Shown piece by piece: positions 1 to 12,245 of a DNA stretch of 64,000 nt. The notes below the pieces were generated by a model. That model searched no databases and was not told the DNA's origin. It worked only from the letters and a program-made list of their open reading frames with translations. How positions within the stretch are numbered: the first letter of the stretch is position 1; the number at the start of each line of letters is the position of its first letter. The DNA comes from Absidia repens (Eukaryota; Mucoromycota; Mucoromycetes; Mucorales; Cunninghamellaceae), in the NCBI GenBank assembly GCA_002105175.1, contig MCGE01000015.1:372001-436000 (forward strand), in the 5' to 3' direction. A program made the position numbers and the translations under genes.

Positions 1-160
1 CTGCGGCTTTTGTTTCTTTTGTATCCCCCAGGTTCGCCAAGAGAAGATGCCGTTGTTGGATTGTTGCTGGGTGTTGGTTTGGCTGTTCCTTAGAAGTACT
101 TGCTTTACTTCGAGCGATAACGTTTTTGCTACATCACCCGAAAGACCATATTCATGCTAC

Positions 161-193
<33 letters not shown>

Positions 194-767
194 AGTATAA
201 TCAAATGGGAACTTTCCTATGTCAAAAAATATTTCTTACCGCCATTTTATCAAACGCCTGATCGAAATTTTCTGTGGAATCATCAGCGACGTTTTTGCCA
301 TAGGCTATACTGGTTGGAGAAATTGAGGTACCCGTAGGTGAAGTTGTTGCTTGGGGGGCAGTTGGCGGTGGCGGCACATTATGTTGAGGAGAAGGAGGAC
401 GAGGAGCATCATTTTGGTGATGGATAATACCGCCGCCAAGTTGCACTGTACGTACAGGAGGAGAGATATTTGGGTTCACCCGCATGTTGGATGGGTTGGA
501 GCGAATAGAGGAGATAACGGAATCAACACGTGAGTCTTCATTGATACCAGAATAGTAAGAAGGCGCACCATTAGCGTCACCACCACCACCGATAGATGAA
601 GTCACCATGCCAGAATCAGTGGACGATGACGGTTCTGCGTCATCTTCCTGTGCAAAGGAGTCTTGGCTTTTTTGAAACAAACGCCCATACATTCGGTTGA
701 TGAGTCTTGGTTGTTGTTGTTGATGGGAGGAAGAAGAAGACGAAGGCGAGAGGTCTTGGGATGTCAT
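1..767 (-). CDS. Formin-like protein, N-terminal part (runs off the window)
   Basis: Two exons are visible, 767-240 and 156-1, joined in phase 0 by a GTAAG donor and an ACGTAG acceptor; the frame stays open to the window edge. The start at 767 (MTSQDLSP) is the first methionine after the pyrimidine-rich leader; one at 791 is an alternative. The first ~176 residues are Ser/Gln/Pro-rich and look disordered. The residues created by splicing (AFDKMAHEYGLS, then VKQVLLRNS) fit the start of a Rho-GTPase-binding/FH3 region as in diaphanous-type formins: F-x-x-M, a short Leu-rich turn, then a Lys-led helix. Formins nucleate actin filaments under Rho control at hyphal tips and septa. No FH1 or FH2 domain is visible because the gene is cut, so the family call is an inference; any GBD-containing Rho effector would fit. 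Confidence 0.45.
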
Positions 768-1104
768 ATTCCTTTCAGTATGTTGAATCATGTCCAAGAC
801 GATTTCGTGAAAACGTGAAGGGAAAAAATAAAGTGGAAGAGAAAAAAAAAATATGAAACGACAGAAAAAAAAAAATAAAAAAAAACCACAGGACAGATTG
901 TTTTGATGTTTCCTTTTTGGGCCCACCGTTTTTATCGGACCTGAATTTTAGCGCAAGAAAAAAAATATGGAAAGCATTGGCCGCTTTTTTTTTATTACAG
1001 CATAAGTGCATTGATAAATTGTTATGGTAGCATAATATGTATACTGTAGTGGTATGATTTGATTAATTAAAATAAATTTGTATGTATACAAAAAGCAATG
1101 ACAT
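768..1104. other. Intergenic gap
   Basis: AT-rich leader of the formin-like gene and 3' flank of the next gene. Several A-runs are present. No coding frame, RNA gene or repeat seen. Confidence 0.6.
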
Positions 1105-1656
1105 TTAGTGAAATGTATTTGGTATAGGACGTAAGTCATGACTGTTGACTTTAGCTTTGAATGCCTCGTAGCTCGGTACAGCAGTGTCAGCATTTGACCA
1201 TGTTTGTAGCAACAATCGGTTTAATTCGGTAATTGTATGGTGATGAGGATGATCCAGCAACGATGAAAGCGATGACGTTGATGCTGATGACAGCAATGTC
1301 CGTGATGACGATGAAGTCACTGGTGATATTGGCGATGTTATTGATGAAAAAGAAGAGGAGGAGAATGATGATAATGCAGGTGATGATGGTGGTGAAGGGG
1401 GTAATTCTTCCTCTTCAGTAACAGAACGACAAGAATATTTCGCCAAATCATTCTCACATTCATATTCTTCATCGTCTGTGCCATATTGATGTGGACTGTT
1501 TAATACAAGTTCGTGATAAAATTTGGCAACATTAATCCGCGGAGTTTGTCGGCCATAGTTATGAGGCCAGATTGATTCTTCTTCTTGAGCAGCTTTAACA
1601 GACGATTCATATGTGGGAGGCGAAATTAATGATGAATAGTGAGGCAATTGATCCAT
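1105..1656 (-). CDS. Ser-rich hypothetical protein with a PPxY motif
   Basis: Single-exon frame of 183 residues from MDQLPHYSS (start at 1656; a methionine five codons upstream is also possible). I do not recognise the family. The N-terminus has SPPTYESS, a PPxY-type WW-domain ligand as found in Nedd4/Rsp5 adaptors. The centre is a long Ser-rich low-complexity segment (~95-140). The C-terminus (TELNRLLLQTWSNAD, then YEAFKAKVN) could form two short helices. The high acidity near DDEEYECEND and the Ser tract suggest a disordered regulatory protein. It lies tail-on to the formin-like gene on the same strand. It could be a small adaptor for a HECT ubiquitin ligase, but only the PPxY motif supports that. 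Confidence 0.55.
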   Translation of the reverse strand: MDQLPHYSSLISPPTYESSVKAAQEEESIWPHNYGRQTPRINVAKFYHELVLNSPHQYGTDDEEYECENDLAKYSCRSVTEEEELPPSPPSSPALSSFSSSSFSSITSPISPVTSSSSRTLLSSASTSSLSSLLDHPHHHTITELNRLLLQTWSNADTAVPSYEAFKAKVNSHDLRPIPNTFH

Positions 1657-2618
1657 GATGAGAAAAAACAACCACTTAAAAGTAGGAGGATAAAAAAATA
1701 AAAAAGTGAAGACAAAGAAGAAGAAAAAGAAAATCGGTGTGAAGGGGAATCTTAGTTTAACGAAAATAAGGATGATATTTATATATCAATTTCCTTTCTC
1801 CCGAGAATCTAACTTTTTTTTTTTGTTTGACACACTTGACCGTCTTTTCTCCCCATTTTTAATGCACAAATGAAAAAATATAAAAGCGAACAGGTGGCGC
1901 GAAGAAAAAACATCCTTTAAACCCAAAAATCATTCATGATTGCCTACCAATCAGTATCATCATGAGTCCCATACCCTTCTCAGTGATTCGCGTGTCTTTA
2001 TTTAGATTTGGGAGAAATTCAAATTCCGCATTTGATGCCTGATTTCCGCATATATATATAAAATAAAAAAAAAAGAGCCTAAATAAGACTAGTAGACATC
2101 GAAAACTATCGATCCCAAACGAAAGATCCAATGGCATCTCATGGAGTAAACATGTTGATGACAATTAATATCATATAGATAACCCCATTGTAGTGGGTTT
2201 TTTGTTTTTGTTTAGATAGATGTCGGTTGGATGAAGATCGTCACGATATGGCCCACGTGTATCGATTGGAGTCTTTTGTATGGGTCCTTTTCTTTGATTT
2301 GCTAATATACAGTAATAAATAGATCATTTTTCTGTAGATATCACCCATGTGTGTATATCATATAATATAAATCCCACCGAGCCCATTTCATTCACCGTTT
2401 GAGTTTATATTTGTTTTTTTTTTTATTCAAGTTCGATAATCCCATCCCCTCCACACTTTCACATAAGCACAGTATCATATCATATGTAAATAGAATTTTA
2501 TTAAAACAAAAAAGTCAAAGGGGGGAAAGGAATGTACGCACTAAACTAAAGAGTGACTATCAATTACTAAATACTACTACTAATAATAATAAGAGGAAAA
2601 TGGGGAGGGAGTGTCAAT
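1657..2618. other. Intergenic region between the Ser-rich gene and SNF2
   Basis: AT-rich, about 960 bases. It includes the 3' flank of the SNF2 gene, with an AATAAA-type signal on the minus strand near 2500. A minus-strand open stretch at 2164-1934 is not convincing. A short hairpin followed by a T-run sits near 2176-2203. Confidence 0.5.
2176..2203 (+). other. Short hairpin followed by a T-run
   Basis: AACCC(C)A pairs with TGGGTT around a small loop, and six T follow. The shape is like a Pol III stop or a transcript end, but no RNA gene is recognised upstream. Confidence 0.2.
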
Positions 2619-5600
2619 TCATAACCTTGGTTTCTTTGCATCCGCCAAAATCATTCCATCATCGCCGTTCGTCATTTGTTTCTTCCTTTTGGTTGACTTT
2701 TTCGACGAATCATCCCCATCCATGCGTTCAATATGTCTTAGCCATTGCCCTTCAGTCATACCGTCGTCATACCGGACAGCCGCGCCATCTTCACCATGCT
2801 TCGCACTGCGCTGTTGGCCACGTCCTAGGAGCCCATCGGCGTCCAAATCATCTCGGGTAGTCAGTTCTTGGTGGTATACATCCGGTAATTCCCAGTCCTG
2901 CAGTAATCGTTCCGGTTGTCTTCCAATGTCGTCACCATAAAGTCGATGCCAGCTTTTGATATCTGCTTCCTTTCGTTCCTTGTCCATTTCCGTAAACACC
3001 TCATATTCTTCATCGGACCGCTTCAATATATCGTTCAATTCATCGTCATCGAATTCTTCTTGCTCTTCATTGTTGCCATCCTCATCTTGCTGACCCTGTT
3101 GTTGTTCGTCGGATTTATCTTCCAAAAGAGATCGCAAAAAGGCTTCCCGGTCTTCTTCTGTACTACGGTTGTCAAATTTCCCGGCCTGAATCACTTTGCC
3201 ATCAATATCCAACTTGTATTGCGCCCTAGCTAAGATGTTTTCTTCTATCGAGTTTTCCGTAATCAGTCGGAAGATCCGTACTTCTTTGGTTTGCCCGATA
3301 CGATGTGCACGATCTTGTGCCTGTAGATCTTGATGTGGGTTCCTATTGTACAAGATAAACAAAACATATTAAATATCGTAACATTAGAGAAGAGGGGAAG
3401 GATTTTTGCTCCATCTCTTTGTTCGCTTACCAATCCGAGTCAAAGATAATGACGGTATCTGCAGTTTGTAAGTTGAGACCCAAACCACCAGCCCTGGTAC
3501 TGAGCAAAAACACAAAGTAGGGCGAGTCCACAGCATTGAAATCCTTCAACTGTTGAGATCTAATATCAGCTTTTGTTGCACCGTCCAGACGCAAATGATT
3601 CAGTCCACGATATATACAGTAATCTTCCATAATATCCATAATCTGTGTCATTTGGAAGAAGATCAGCACCTAAATAAATATACAATTTAGATGTTAGCAT
3701 TCCGTTGCTCAGGTGTATCTCAAAACGAAATAACTTTTGCTTACCCTATGACCAGTTGCCTTCAGCTTGGGTAAAATTCGGTCCAAAAGTTCAAACTTGC
3801 CAGAGCTTCGATAGAGGAGTTCATTTGATATCTTGAATGGGTTGATTTGTTGTTCCACCTTTTCGAAAACAAATGGATGATTGCAGATTTTTCGAAGTTG
3901 CATAATTCGATTGTTCAGCCCCATGACCGTCGTGCGTCTATCGTTTCCAAAAACAAAAAGGAAATCAGTCGGTATATCGTGTAGTGCATAGTCTCACCCT
4001 CTCCAACATACCCAGTCTTTTCATTGCTTCCAGTAAACAAAACACCATGCTTCTTCATTTGCATATAAAGTTTCGATTGTAAAGCCGATAACTTGCATTT
4101 GATGACATGTTCCACTTTGTCGGGTAGTTCGGATTCCACATCCTTCTTCAAACGACGCAGTAAAAATGGACGGAGCACCTACGAAAAGGGATGACAGGGA
4201 TGACTTGTATTAATACGTATCGCATGATTTTCATCTTTTTAATTTATTTACCTTGTGTAAACGTTTGATAATCAAAAGTTGTTCTTCTTCATTGAGATCC
4301 ACCCGGTCAGGCACACCTTGGTTTGAGAAAGGAGTGTTGAACCATTCTTCAAAGCTTTTCACACTGTTGAATATTTTTGGGAGGATGAAATTCAGCAAGG
4401 CCCAGAGTTCCGGCAAATTATTCTATACAAATTAATAGATGCAACATTATTAGATTATCATTAGGCCAAATTTTCCCTTTCGTGCACCTTTTTTTTTTTT
4501 TTAGTTACCTGTAAAGGAGTACCAGTCAAAATAAGCCTATATCTCGAGGAGTAATGTTGCCGGATCACAGTAGTCAGCTTGGATTGAGTGTTCTTCATTC
4601 GATGCCCTTCATCAATCACCATATGCACCCATTTGAACTTGGACAAAATAGGTCGATCCTTGATAATGTAGTCAAAAGTAGTCAACAAAACTTGGAAATC
4701 GCGGTGTTTGAGTTGATTGCGTTGGATTTGTTTTCGGACATCAGGTGGACCTTTGTAGACAACCATATTTACTGAAGGAGCCCATTTTTCGAATTCCAAA
4801 GCCCAGTTTGTTAATGTTCTATAAATATAATAAATCAGTGGACATCATAAATAACTTGCTTTGAGTTGTAAAAAAAGATTGTGTTGGTATTAAAAAGTTC
4901 ACTTACGAAAGAGGGACAATAATTAAATAGGGGCCATTCTGTCGTTTCTTTTCAATCAAATAGGTCACCAGACTAATGGTTTGAATTGTTTTCCCAAGCC
5001 CCATTTCATCCGCTAGAATGCCATTGAGACGATTGTTGTATAGAGACACCATCCACTGGAGTCCCTTGATTTGATAATCCTTCAATTTGCCACCAACCAT
5101 GATACTGGGCTGACGTACCGATTCGGAAATCTTGTGCGCCATTCTAAAGTAATCTGAAGTGGGTCCCGCCGTGTCCTATAAAATATAAATTCCATTTAGT
5201 ACATGTCACCATCACCATATCCCCCTCCCATCTTCAGCTATTCTTCTTACCATCAATAAAGATCCATCGTTCAATTCATCATCATCCATCAAATCGCTCA
5301 TCTGCTGTTGCTGTTGTTGTTGTTCATGCACCGGATCATTCTTCTGATCCACCACCGCCCGCGATAATGATTCCAAGTATGTGCCAGTTTGTCGTAGGAG
5401 CATGGTCAAGCGAGTATCCTTGGCTTCGTCAATCAACTTCATGTAGGCTTCTTCATCATCGTTTCGGAGAGCACGGATACGATCCTTGGAGCGTCGGTCA
5501 TTTCGCTTTTGTTCTTCACGGTCCACATACGCATGATATTGGAGTACAGCCTTGCCCAATTTCCCCATTTTGGCCTGATGAACCTTGTGCCACGCCAACA

Positions 5601-7449
5601 TATCCCGGCCTTGGTTGCATACTTTTTGCAGGTAGTCTAGGTATTTTTGTTTTTGTCGCTTTTCCCGATCCAGGCGCTGCTGTCGTTCTAGCTTCTCCGT
5701 CTGCTTGGCTTCACGTAATGTGCGTTTCATCAACTTGCGATACGAAGTACGGTCCACAGAATTGGCTAGTCGATTGGCTTCTTCCATTCCCATGACCACT
5801 TCTTCACGTAACTATAAAAAAAAAGAGGAGTAAATTTCAACTTTCCAAAGAAGCGACGAGAGAAGATAATAAACTTACTTTGTATTGCTTTTCACGTAGT
5901 TGTAAACCCTTGAGTTGTATAATAGATTTCAATTGATCGGATGTGGCCATGCGTATTGTTTCAGTATAGTATTCAGACAGCATATAACCAAGTGTTTGGG
6001 ATTGTTGTGCAATGTTGTCCACGCTGGAGGATTCTAGTGACTCTAAACGTTGTTGTATTCTGTTGGGTATAAACTTTTCCCGTTCGCGCAAAATGGTGTA
6101 AGGGTCGAGTTGGATAGGTGTTGTTTTTGGTAATAAAAGTCGCTGTTGTCTTGAGGCATGAGCATGAGACCGTGGTTGGCCATATAACAGATTTTGGGGT
6201 GTCAATGAAGGATGATGTGACTGGTCCTCATGTTTGGTCTTGTTCCCGTCATCGCTTGATATTGTCTTCGTAGCATTTGTTGCAGTTTTGTATTCTAGTG
6301 CTTGATTGTAAATTGTTTCCACTAAAGTCTCCACCAATGATTTCGGCTCCACTTCAGGTGCTGGCGGTGATGCTGGAACTGGTTTGACACCATCGACTGT
6401 ATCTACATCAATCGATGAGGTTGCTGATGCTCCGGCTATTGTTGATGGTTGTGGTTGGCTAGTAGTATTTGCTGGCGATGATAATGATGTTGCTGTGGTG
6501 GTGGTAGGATCTAGTTTAACATTGGGAAAAGCGGTCTGCGCCAAATTGTTGGTGAACGATTGTTGTGATTGTACAGGAGCGTTTGGCGTAGACGACGACG
6601 ATGATGATGATGACGTTGATGGATTCGTGGGTGTTCCGGCGGCAGAAGTCGATGCCGATGAAGCGCCTTTTGATAATAGGTTGTACGCCAGCATTTGGTA
6701 TTGTAACGCACTAAGAGCAGCCGCGTTTGGTGTAGTGGGCGTTGATCCATGACCTAAAGAAAAGAGAAAAAAAAGTGAGTGACATTCGTAATGAGGACAA
6801 GTGAGATTAACTTTAACTTACTGGGAGAAGGATTCATTTGTTGTGAGCGCTGTTGCTGAAGATGTTGGTGTAATACTTGCAGTTGTAACTGCTGTTGGGC
6901 AGGATCTAGTTGTTGTTGGAGAAGATGTTGCTGTAATAACTGTAATTGTAGTTGCTGCTGAGTTGGATCGAGTTGCTGATGCTGAGACTGTTGAGGTTGC
7001 TGCAAAAGCTGCTGTTGTAATGAGTATAAGTATTGTTGTTGAAGGTGAGGATCAATCTGTGGAGGCTGTGGTGGAGCGGGTGAGAGAATGGGTGGAGCCG
7101 CTGGCGATTGAATTTGCTGCCGTTGCTGTTCCTGCTGTTGTTGTTGTTGTTGCTGCTGTTGTTGTTGTAGCATAGATTGTTGCTGTTGTTGCTGCACCAT
7201 TCGAAGAACACTCATGAGGCGTGAATATTCATTGCTTCCATCTTCGGTTTCACCTTGTTCATGAAGTTGTTTGATGCGCTAAAATAAAATATATTGAGTT
7301 CGTTTGCAAAACTTTAAGAGTATGCCAAGAGTATCCTTTACCTGAATCACCAAGTTAAGTTTTTCTTTAGTAAGCTCACTGTTGAAGTTGATAGGACCCG
7401 CATTGGCGTTGTTAAGTGTAGAGGATGAAGAGGAAGAGGAAGCTTGCAT
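2619..7449 (-). CDS. SNF2/STH1-type chromatin-remodeling ATPase (SWI/SNF or RSC), no bromodomain
   Basis: Eleven exons: 7449-7342, 7278-6822, 6753-5879, 5811-5251, 5175-4907, 4818-4509, 4422-4252, 4178-4012, 3937-3745, 3669-3431, 3342-2619. They sum to 4074 bases, 1357 residues, with all junctions in frame. Order: short N-terminus ([16 protein letters not shown]); a long Gln-rich tract (~65-185); QLQ domain ([17 protein letters not shown], ~200); HSA helix (~485-575); SNF2 ATPase with DEMGLGKT (~723) and DEGH (~825); helicase C with [12 protein letters not shown] and [10 protein letters not shown] (~1128); a SnAC-like acidic/basic region. The protein stops ~25 residues after [17 protein letters not shown], where Snf2, Sth1 and BRG1 continue into a bromodomain. 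This is the ATP-dependent motor of a nucleosome-remodeling complex. The start is the ATG before the conserved N-terminal helix; a TTTATAG just upstream may be the acceptor of a 5'-UTR intron. The 5' end faces the WC-2-like gene. Confidence 0.93.
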
Positions 7450-8411
7450 ATTCTATAAAAAGAGTTCCCTTTCTAAAATAAAGCATGGATAGATTGATTA
7501 ATTGAGTTGAAGTACAAAATGAAGAAAAAGAAAAAGGAAAAAGATGTCACTTTACCGCTTTTTTATTTTATTTTTTTGCCCACCCAAAAGAAAAATTTGA
7601 ATTGCAAAAAGGATTGGAAGGAAAAAAAGCCTTACTGTCGGATGATTTTTTTATTGTTTTTTGGGGGACGATCAAGTCACGCCAAGCGGAATTTGAAAAT
7701 AGTGGGTAGCAGACGAGACACTGGCACTCTCACCCGCTAAACTGTAAAGGTTCCCCAAAAAAAAAAAAAAAAAAAAAAAAAGTGATGTTGTATAACCTCT
7801 TATCCTTTGGATTGATCTGTTTTGACATTTAAAATTATTCGAAGTATTATTATTCTGAAATTTTTTGATATACTTATTTATATTACCAAATATTTTGGTT
7901 TTATTGATTCTATGCGCCATATTACTAGTATAATTTGATAAAGTGTGATCTTGAGGGGCGGGGAGGGAGAAGGCGCTGAAGGGGATGTTTTTATTTTTTG
8001 GAAAAAAAATGTATAATATTGTGAACGGATAAATAAATGAATTATGGAAACCATAACTATAATGAAAAGGGGTGTATGTGTTTATTGTTGTTGTTGTTTT
8101 TTGTTGATGTTATATTACGAAAAAGGGGGAGATAAGGCTTGAGACAGGGTGATGAAAAGAAAAATTATGGGCATAAAGAAAGTATAATGCACCAAATGCG
8201 TGGATTAATCCTTCCCAATATTTCCTTTATAAAAAAAAAAAAGAACACTATTTTCTCTACTGGATTGTATGTTTTAAGGAGAGGTTGGGGGTTTTTTTGG
8301 AAACATATATTGATACATCCTTTTGTTCATCTCGCTTCCTTTTCATTTTTCTTTCCTTCTTTTTTATCCTTTTTCTTGACCAAACTTGTTTCTGCAATTG
8401 ATCAAAGTAAA
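7450..8411. promoter_or_regulatory. Divergent promoter region between SNF2 and the WC-2-like gene
   Basis: 962 bases between two diverging start codons. AT-rich, with a long A-run near 7757-7780 and a pyrimidine-rich tract just before 8412 on the + strand. No transcription-factor site can be assigned with confidence. Confidence 0.45.
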
Positions 8412-9464
8412 ATGAATTACGATCCTTGTCAATTTTTAGATGATTACTTGCCTTCGGTAGATACTGCGAACATGCCAAAAAAAGGTCATCTCTCTTTTTA
8501 TCATCAACCAATAACATCATCAACGTCACCCTCTTTATCTTTATCATCTTCGTCATCATCATCACCATCACCATCATCCCACGAATTACAATTACTCCAA
8601 CAACAGCAGAAAAGGATACAATCAATTTCGAATATTCCAACAAATGACCCATTTTACTCTACTAATAGAACGAGTACTAATACCAGCACTGCTTACTATC
8701 CTGCAGTCATGGAAAATACCAATAGTGAAATGTACACAGCTCCGCCTATTGATTATAACAACCACACTTACTACTTTGTATCAACGCATAAATCAATTAT
8801 ACAGCAATGTTCTGATACTTTCTTTTTATTGACAGGGTATTTACCCTTGGAATTGATTGGTAAATCACTTGCAGATTTCCTGCATCCCGATGATCTATAT
8901 CATGATGGTCACCACGTAGGCGCGACATTTCCTTTTATTCGATTCTACAAAAAAAATGGCCAGATACTTCCTTTAGAATGTAAAAAAGTAACAAATTTTT
9001 TCCAAGAAGAAGTCATTTATGTCGGCATAGCAAATACTCCATCAGCAGAACCACTCTCCTCCTCTTCATTTGGATCTGCCATGATGAAAAATGTCAAGTC
9101 GGAGTTGCAAATCCCGTCGTCGTTCTGCATGAATTCCTCTGCTACCATCACTACCACCAGCACGTCAAACAACTTTAATGTACACACTAAAATACTAATA
9201 CATTTGTTAAGCGTCTAATAATAATACTAATATTCTTAATGCACTTATTTATCTGTTTGTGTAGAAGAATCATAGAGACATATTGCTACATAGTTATGTA
9301 TGCGTCGATTGTGGAACAACTGCTTCACCTGAATGGCGACGAGGTCCACATGGCCCTAAAACGTAAGAAACAAAAGTGTAGTAAATATAATATATACTGA
9401 CATTCTCTTTAGTTTATGTAACGCATGTGGCTTACGATGGGCAAAGAAGAACAAAAGGAAATGA
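8412..9464 (+). CDS. White-collar-2-like PAS/GATA transcription factor
   Basis: Three exons, 8412-9179, 9265-9362 and 9413-9464, 305 residues. A Ser-rich N-terminus precedes a PAS domain (~115-210: [42 protein letters not shown]). The C-terminus is one GATA-type zinc finger, CVDC-x18-CNAC with [20 protein letters not shown], followed directly by a basic KKNKRK tail. The PAS domain lacks the NCRFLQ flavin-cysteine motif, so it is not a LOV sensor. PAS plus an 18-residue-loop GATA finger is the architecture of WC-2 (MadB in Mucoromycota), the partner of the WC-1/MadA blue-light receptor that binds light-regulated promoters. The finger is split by an intron. The first intron has a GTACAC donor, weaker than its neighbours. 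In-frame sequence upstream of 8412 is low complexity and probably leader. It could be one of several wc-2 paralogues. Confidence 0.85.
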
Positions 9465-9885
9465 TATGACAATCAATTTGAATGACAACTGAAGTTTCGT
9501 CTTTCTTTTGTTGTATTGGCGCTCTTTTCTGCCTCCTTTTTTTTTTTTTTAAAAAAAAAACCCTCCTTTCCGATCTGACCCTCCTATTTTTTTTTTTCAT
9601 GACATTATATGATATGGTATAATAATAAAGAATCCCAATTTTTTTTTTTGGGTCAAACATGTTTTATCCCAAAATATCTGTTTATATGGAATATGTAAAA
9701 ATTTCCATATGGATGATCCATTGTGCTCTTTACGCTTCCAATTTCTTTTTTTTCCCGCGTTCAATTATAATCTCCGACAAAAGAAAAATATGGTGTCCCC
9801 CACTCTCCTTTCTCTCTTTCTCTCCTTTTTCTTCTCTTTTCTTGTTTTTTGTTTATTGGGCAATTTTTCACTATTATTTTGATAT
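9465..9885. other. Intergenic gap, WC-2-like to cyclin
   Basis: AT-rich with several A/T runs of 10 or more bases. A CT-rich tract at about 9800-9850 sits just before the cyclin start. Nothing else seen. Confidence 0.5.
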
Positions 9886-10837
9886 ATGACTATCATGGCG
9901 TCTTCCCAATATAAAAAGTCATTGCACGGTTTACGAAGCAATCGCGATTTTTTTTTATTGTTGGCCCAGCAAGTTGGAAAAATTGTTACACCTACCAAAG
10001 CACAGACGACACCGGTAGACTCAATACATACTACCCCTGTCACCATTCCGCCATTGCTTGACTTTATTGGTACTCTTGTCCACCGATCTTGTACACGTAC
10101 TGGAACTTTGCTGGTGGCCTTGATTTTACTGACTCGTCTTTCTCAGCGATTAGGACATGTTACCACTGGGATGGCAAGTGCTCCGCAACGGATCCTCTTG
10201 GCTTCACTTATCGTTAGTACCAAGCTGATTCACGACACTTCACCAAAAAATAAGCACTGGAAAGAATATGCAAGCAACTACTTTGAGTTGAATGAAATCA
10301 ATTTGATGGAAAAACAGTTCCTGACACTCATGGTAAATATACAAGCAGAGGGCTATATCACTTCCTGTTATTAACCTATACACCTTATTTGCCTAATAGG
10401 ACTTTAATTTGTCTATCTCCAAAACTGACTTCCAAAACGCGGTGAATTGGTATCAACAATGCAATTGCAGCAATTATATCAAAACGTGCAAGTGGTGGCG
10501 GCAAGATGACTCTCCTAATCGTTTGGTGGTGGCGACCCCTAGTCAAAACATGGTGGCGTTGGCCGTCAACAACAAAAAGAAGAACAAGGATGATTATATA
10601 GTGAACAAGAAAGTGCTTCCCCCTCCATCACCAACATCGACGTCTTCATCGTCTTCGCTACAATCTGTCTCATTATCAAACACGCCCATTTTTGATCCTG
10701 ATTCCACCAATAACGTATCGTCTGCGTACTCTCCTTTGGGAACGATTCATGTCAATCATCGTGCTTCATGTGATGTTGCTGCTGGTTCAACCTGGTCTCA
10801 CCCCACAACTTTCGTTACCCCTTTGTTCTCGGTTTGA
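9886..10837 (+). CDS. PHO80/PCL-type cyclin
   Basis: Two exons, 9886-10332 and 10400-10837, 294 residues, joined in phase 0. The cyclin core is at ~15-170: PPLLDFIGTLVHRS, LVALILLTRLSQRLG, QRILLASLIVSTKLIHD, then YFELNEINLMEKQFLTLMDFNLSIS spread over the splice. The spacing (partner-binding helix, STKLIHD, ELN-x-x-E-x-x-FL) is that of Pho80/Pcl cyclins, which activate the Pho85 kinase in phosphate, glycogen and polarity control. The C-terminal ~110 residues are Ser/Pro-rich without a domain. The first methionine gives MTIMASS; the second, at 9895, is possible. Assignment to Pho80 versus Pcl1/2-like subgroups cannot be made by eye. Confidence 0.8.
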
Positions 10838-11488
10838 ACTGGTGAGTGTTGTTACATTCTATTCTACATCAATGACCTGATTGGACCAGTCTCTCTTTCT
10901 CTCTATCTCTGATTCTTTCTCTGTCTGTTGAATTATGTCCCCCCTTGTTTACCATGTGACTGTACCACTTAGTTTAGGTTTTTCTTCTTATTATTTATTT
11001 TGTATGATATATGGTTATTAGTATTTTTTTGATATTAGTGCTACTATTAGTTTTATGCATTTATCTCATCCTCTTCATTATTGCAATCTATGATACCCAT
11101 TCTCCTTAATATTAGTGATATCTTACATTAATTCCATCTTTTTTATAGACATAATAAAAAAATAAAGCATATTCTTACATATAAATTCTAAATTGTTTTG
11201 ATTTCGAATCCTTCTTTTTTCCTCCCTATTCCTATAGTGTTTCACTGTTATAGTGCAGTTCAGCAAGAACACACACATATATATCTGGGTCTCACAGAAA
11301 AGTCTGTCTATTTTATTTGGCAAGAAGACTTTTTACCACGTAATATGATAGTGAAGGCGAAAAAAGACAAAGTTACAAGGTTGAGGTTCGTTTTTGGTTC
11401 TATGGAAAAAAATTAGGCATTTGAAGCTGATCGGTTTTGGCTGAGGTTTCAAAGAGTTACAAGCACCAAGAAGCAATAAAAAAACCAA
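10838..11488. other. Intergenic, 3' flank of the cyclin gene
   Basis: AT-rich, CT-rich right after the cyclin stop. Short open frames here show no recognisable protein. Ends at the repeat boundary. Confidence 0.5.
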
Positions 11489-12245
11489 TTCAAATTCCAC
11501 CCACGTGAATTTTTATTTATTGACTCCCAATTTTTTTTTCCCCGCTCTTTTTCTTTTCAGTTTCTTTTTTCCCTATATTTTTTTTTCCCCACCATTCAAC
11601 TTCTTTGAGGTTTTGGTGATCTTAGATTAGTGTCAGGACTGATTTAGAAGGGTTTTCAGCTCAGGGATTACAACATGCGTGGGGAAACCCTTTCATTTTG
11701 GAACCAGAATTTGGGGCTACCAATAGTTGGTTTTCTGTTGCCTCCATTAACTTAGTTTATCCTTAGTTGTCATTGTTTGTATCTACATCTAAATAAATAT
11801 GTATCTTTTTACTTGCTTGAATGAAAAATGTCCCAATAGTCTTTGTCATGTCATGTGCAATAGATCTCTTCTCACCATGTGCTTAGAAAAGTGTTGAATC
11901 GTTGCTGTGCTTCAATAGCAGATATTCCTTTAGTCGTTTCTCATACCCTGTAGCCTATCTCAACTTTCATTGTATAATTGTCTCTTTTAGAATAGTGTCG
12001 AACATTCTTCAAGTATGACATTAGTCTTCCCCAAGCTACCTTCAATAGATCCTTCCGCCAAATCCCTTGAAATACAATGACCCCTTACCCTCTCCTTTTA
12101 GTTTTAGTATATATCAATAAGCTTTGATAAAATATCCCGTTTTGTTGACCATCCTCTGACCCATTATATAATAAACAATGCCGCTACTAATTTGCTGTTT
12201 TATATGTGTCCTAGCAAACACATGCTTTCCAGTGCATCTACTATA
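11489..12245 (+). repeat. Dispersed non-coding repeat, copy A
   Basis: Starts at TTCAAATTCCACCCACGTGA, followed by a pyrimidine-rich stretch. It continues through a core (TTTTCAGCTCAGGGATTACA, CATGCGTGGGGAAACCC) into modules carrying TTGAATGAAAAATGTC and GCTTTGATAAAATATCC. It aligns by eye with copies near 20.3-21.3, 25.3-26.1, 33.8-34.8 and 62.1-63.1 kb. No protein frame. The right edge is approximate. Confidence 0.75.

Noticed and set aside
47..337. Plus-strand open frame
   Set aside because: Runs through the poly-A tract and is antisense to the formin-like exons; no protein-like composition.
1934..2164. Minus-strand frame that could splice into a ~60-residue peptide
   Set aside because: Weak GTCTTA donor, no recognisable family, low-complexity middle. 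Not enough to call a gene.
2399..2940. Plus-strand frames of 109 and 153 codons
   Set aside because: Antisense shadows of the last SNF2 exon and its 3' flank.
6384..7175. Plus-strand Val/Ala-rich frames
   Set aside because: Antisense to the CAG/CAA and Ser-coding repeats of SNF2; composition explained by the repeats.
11198..11416. Plus-strand 72-codon frame
   Set aside because: No recognisable protein and lies in intergenic DNA next to a repeat boundary.
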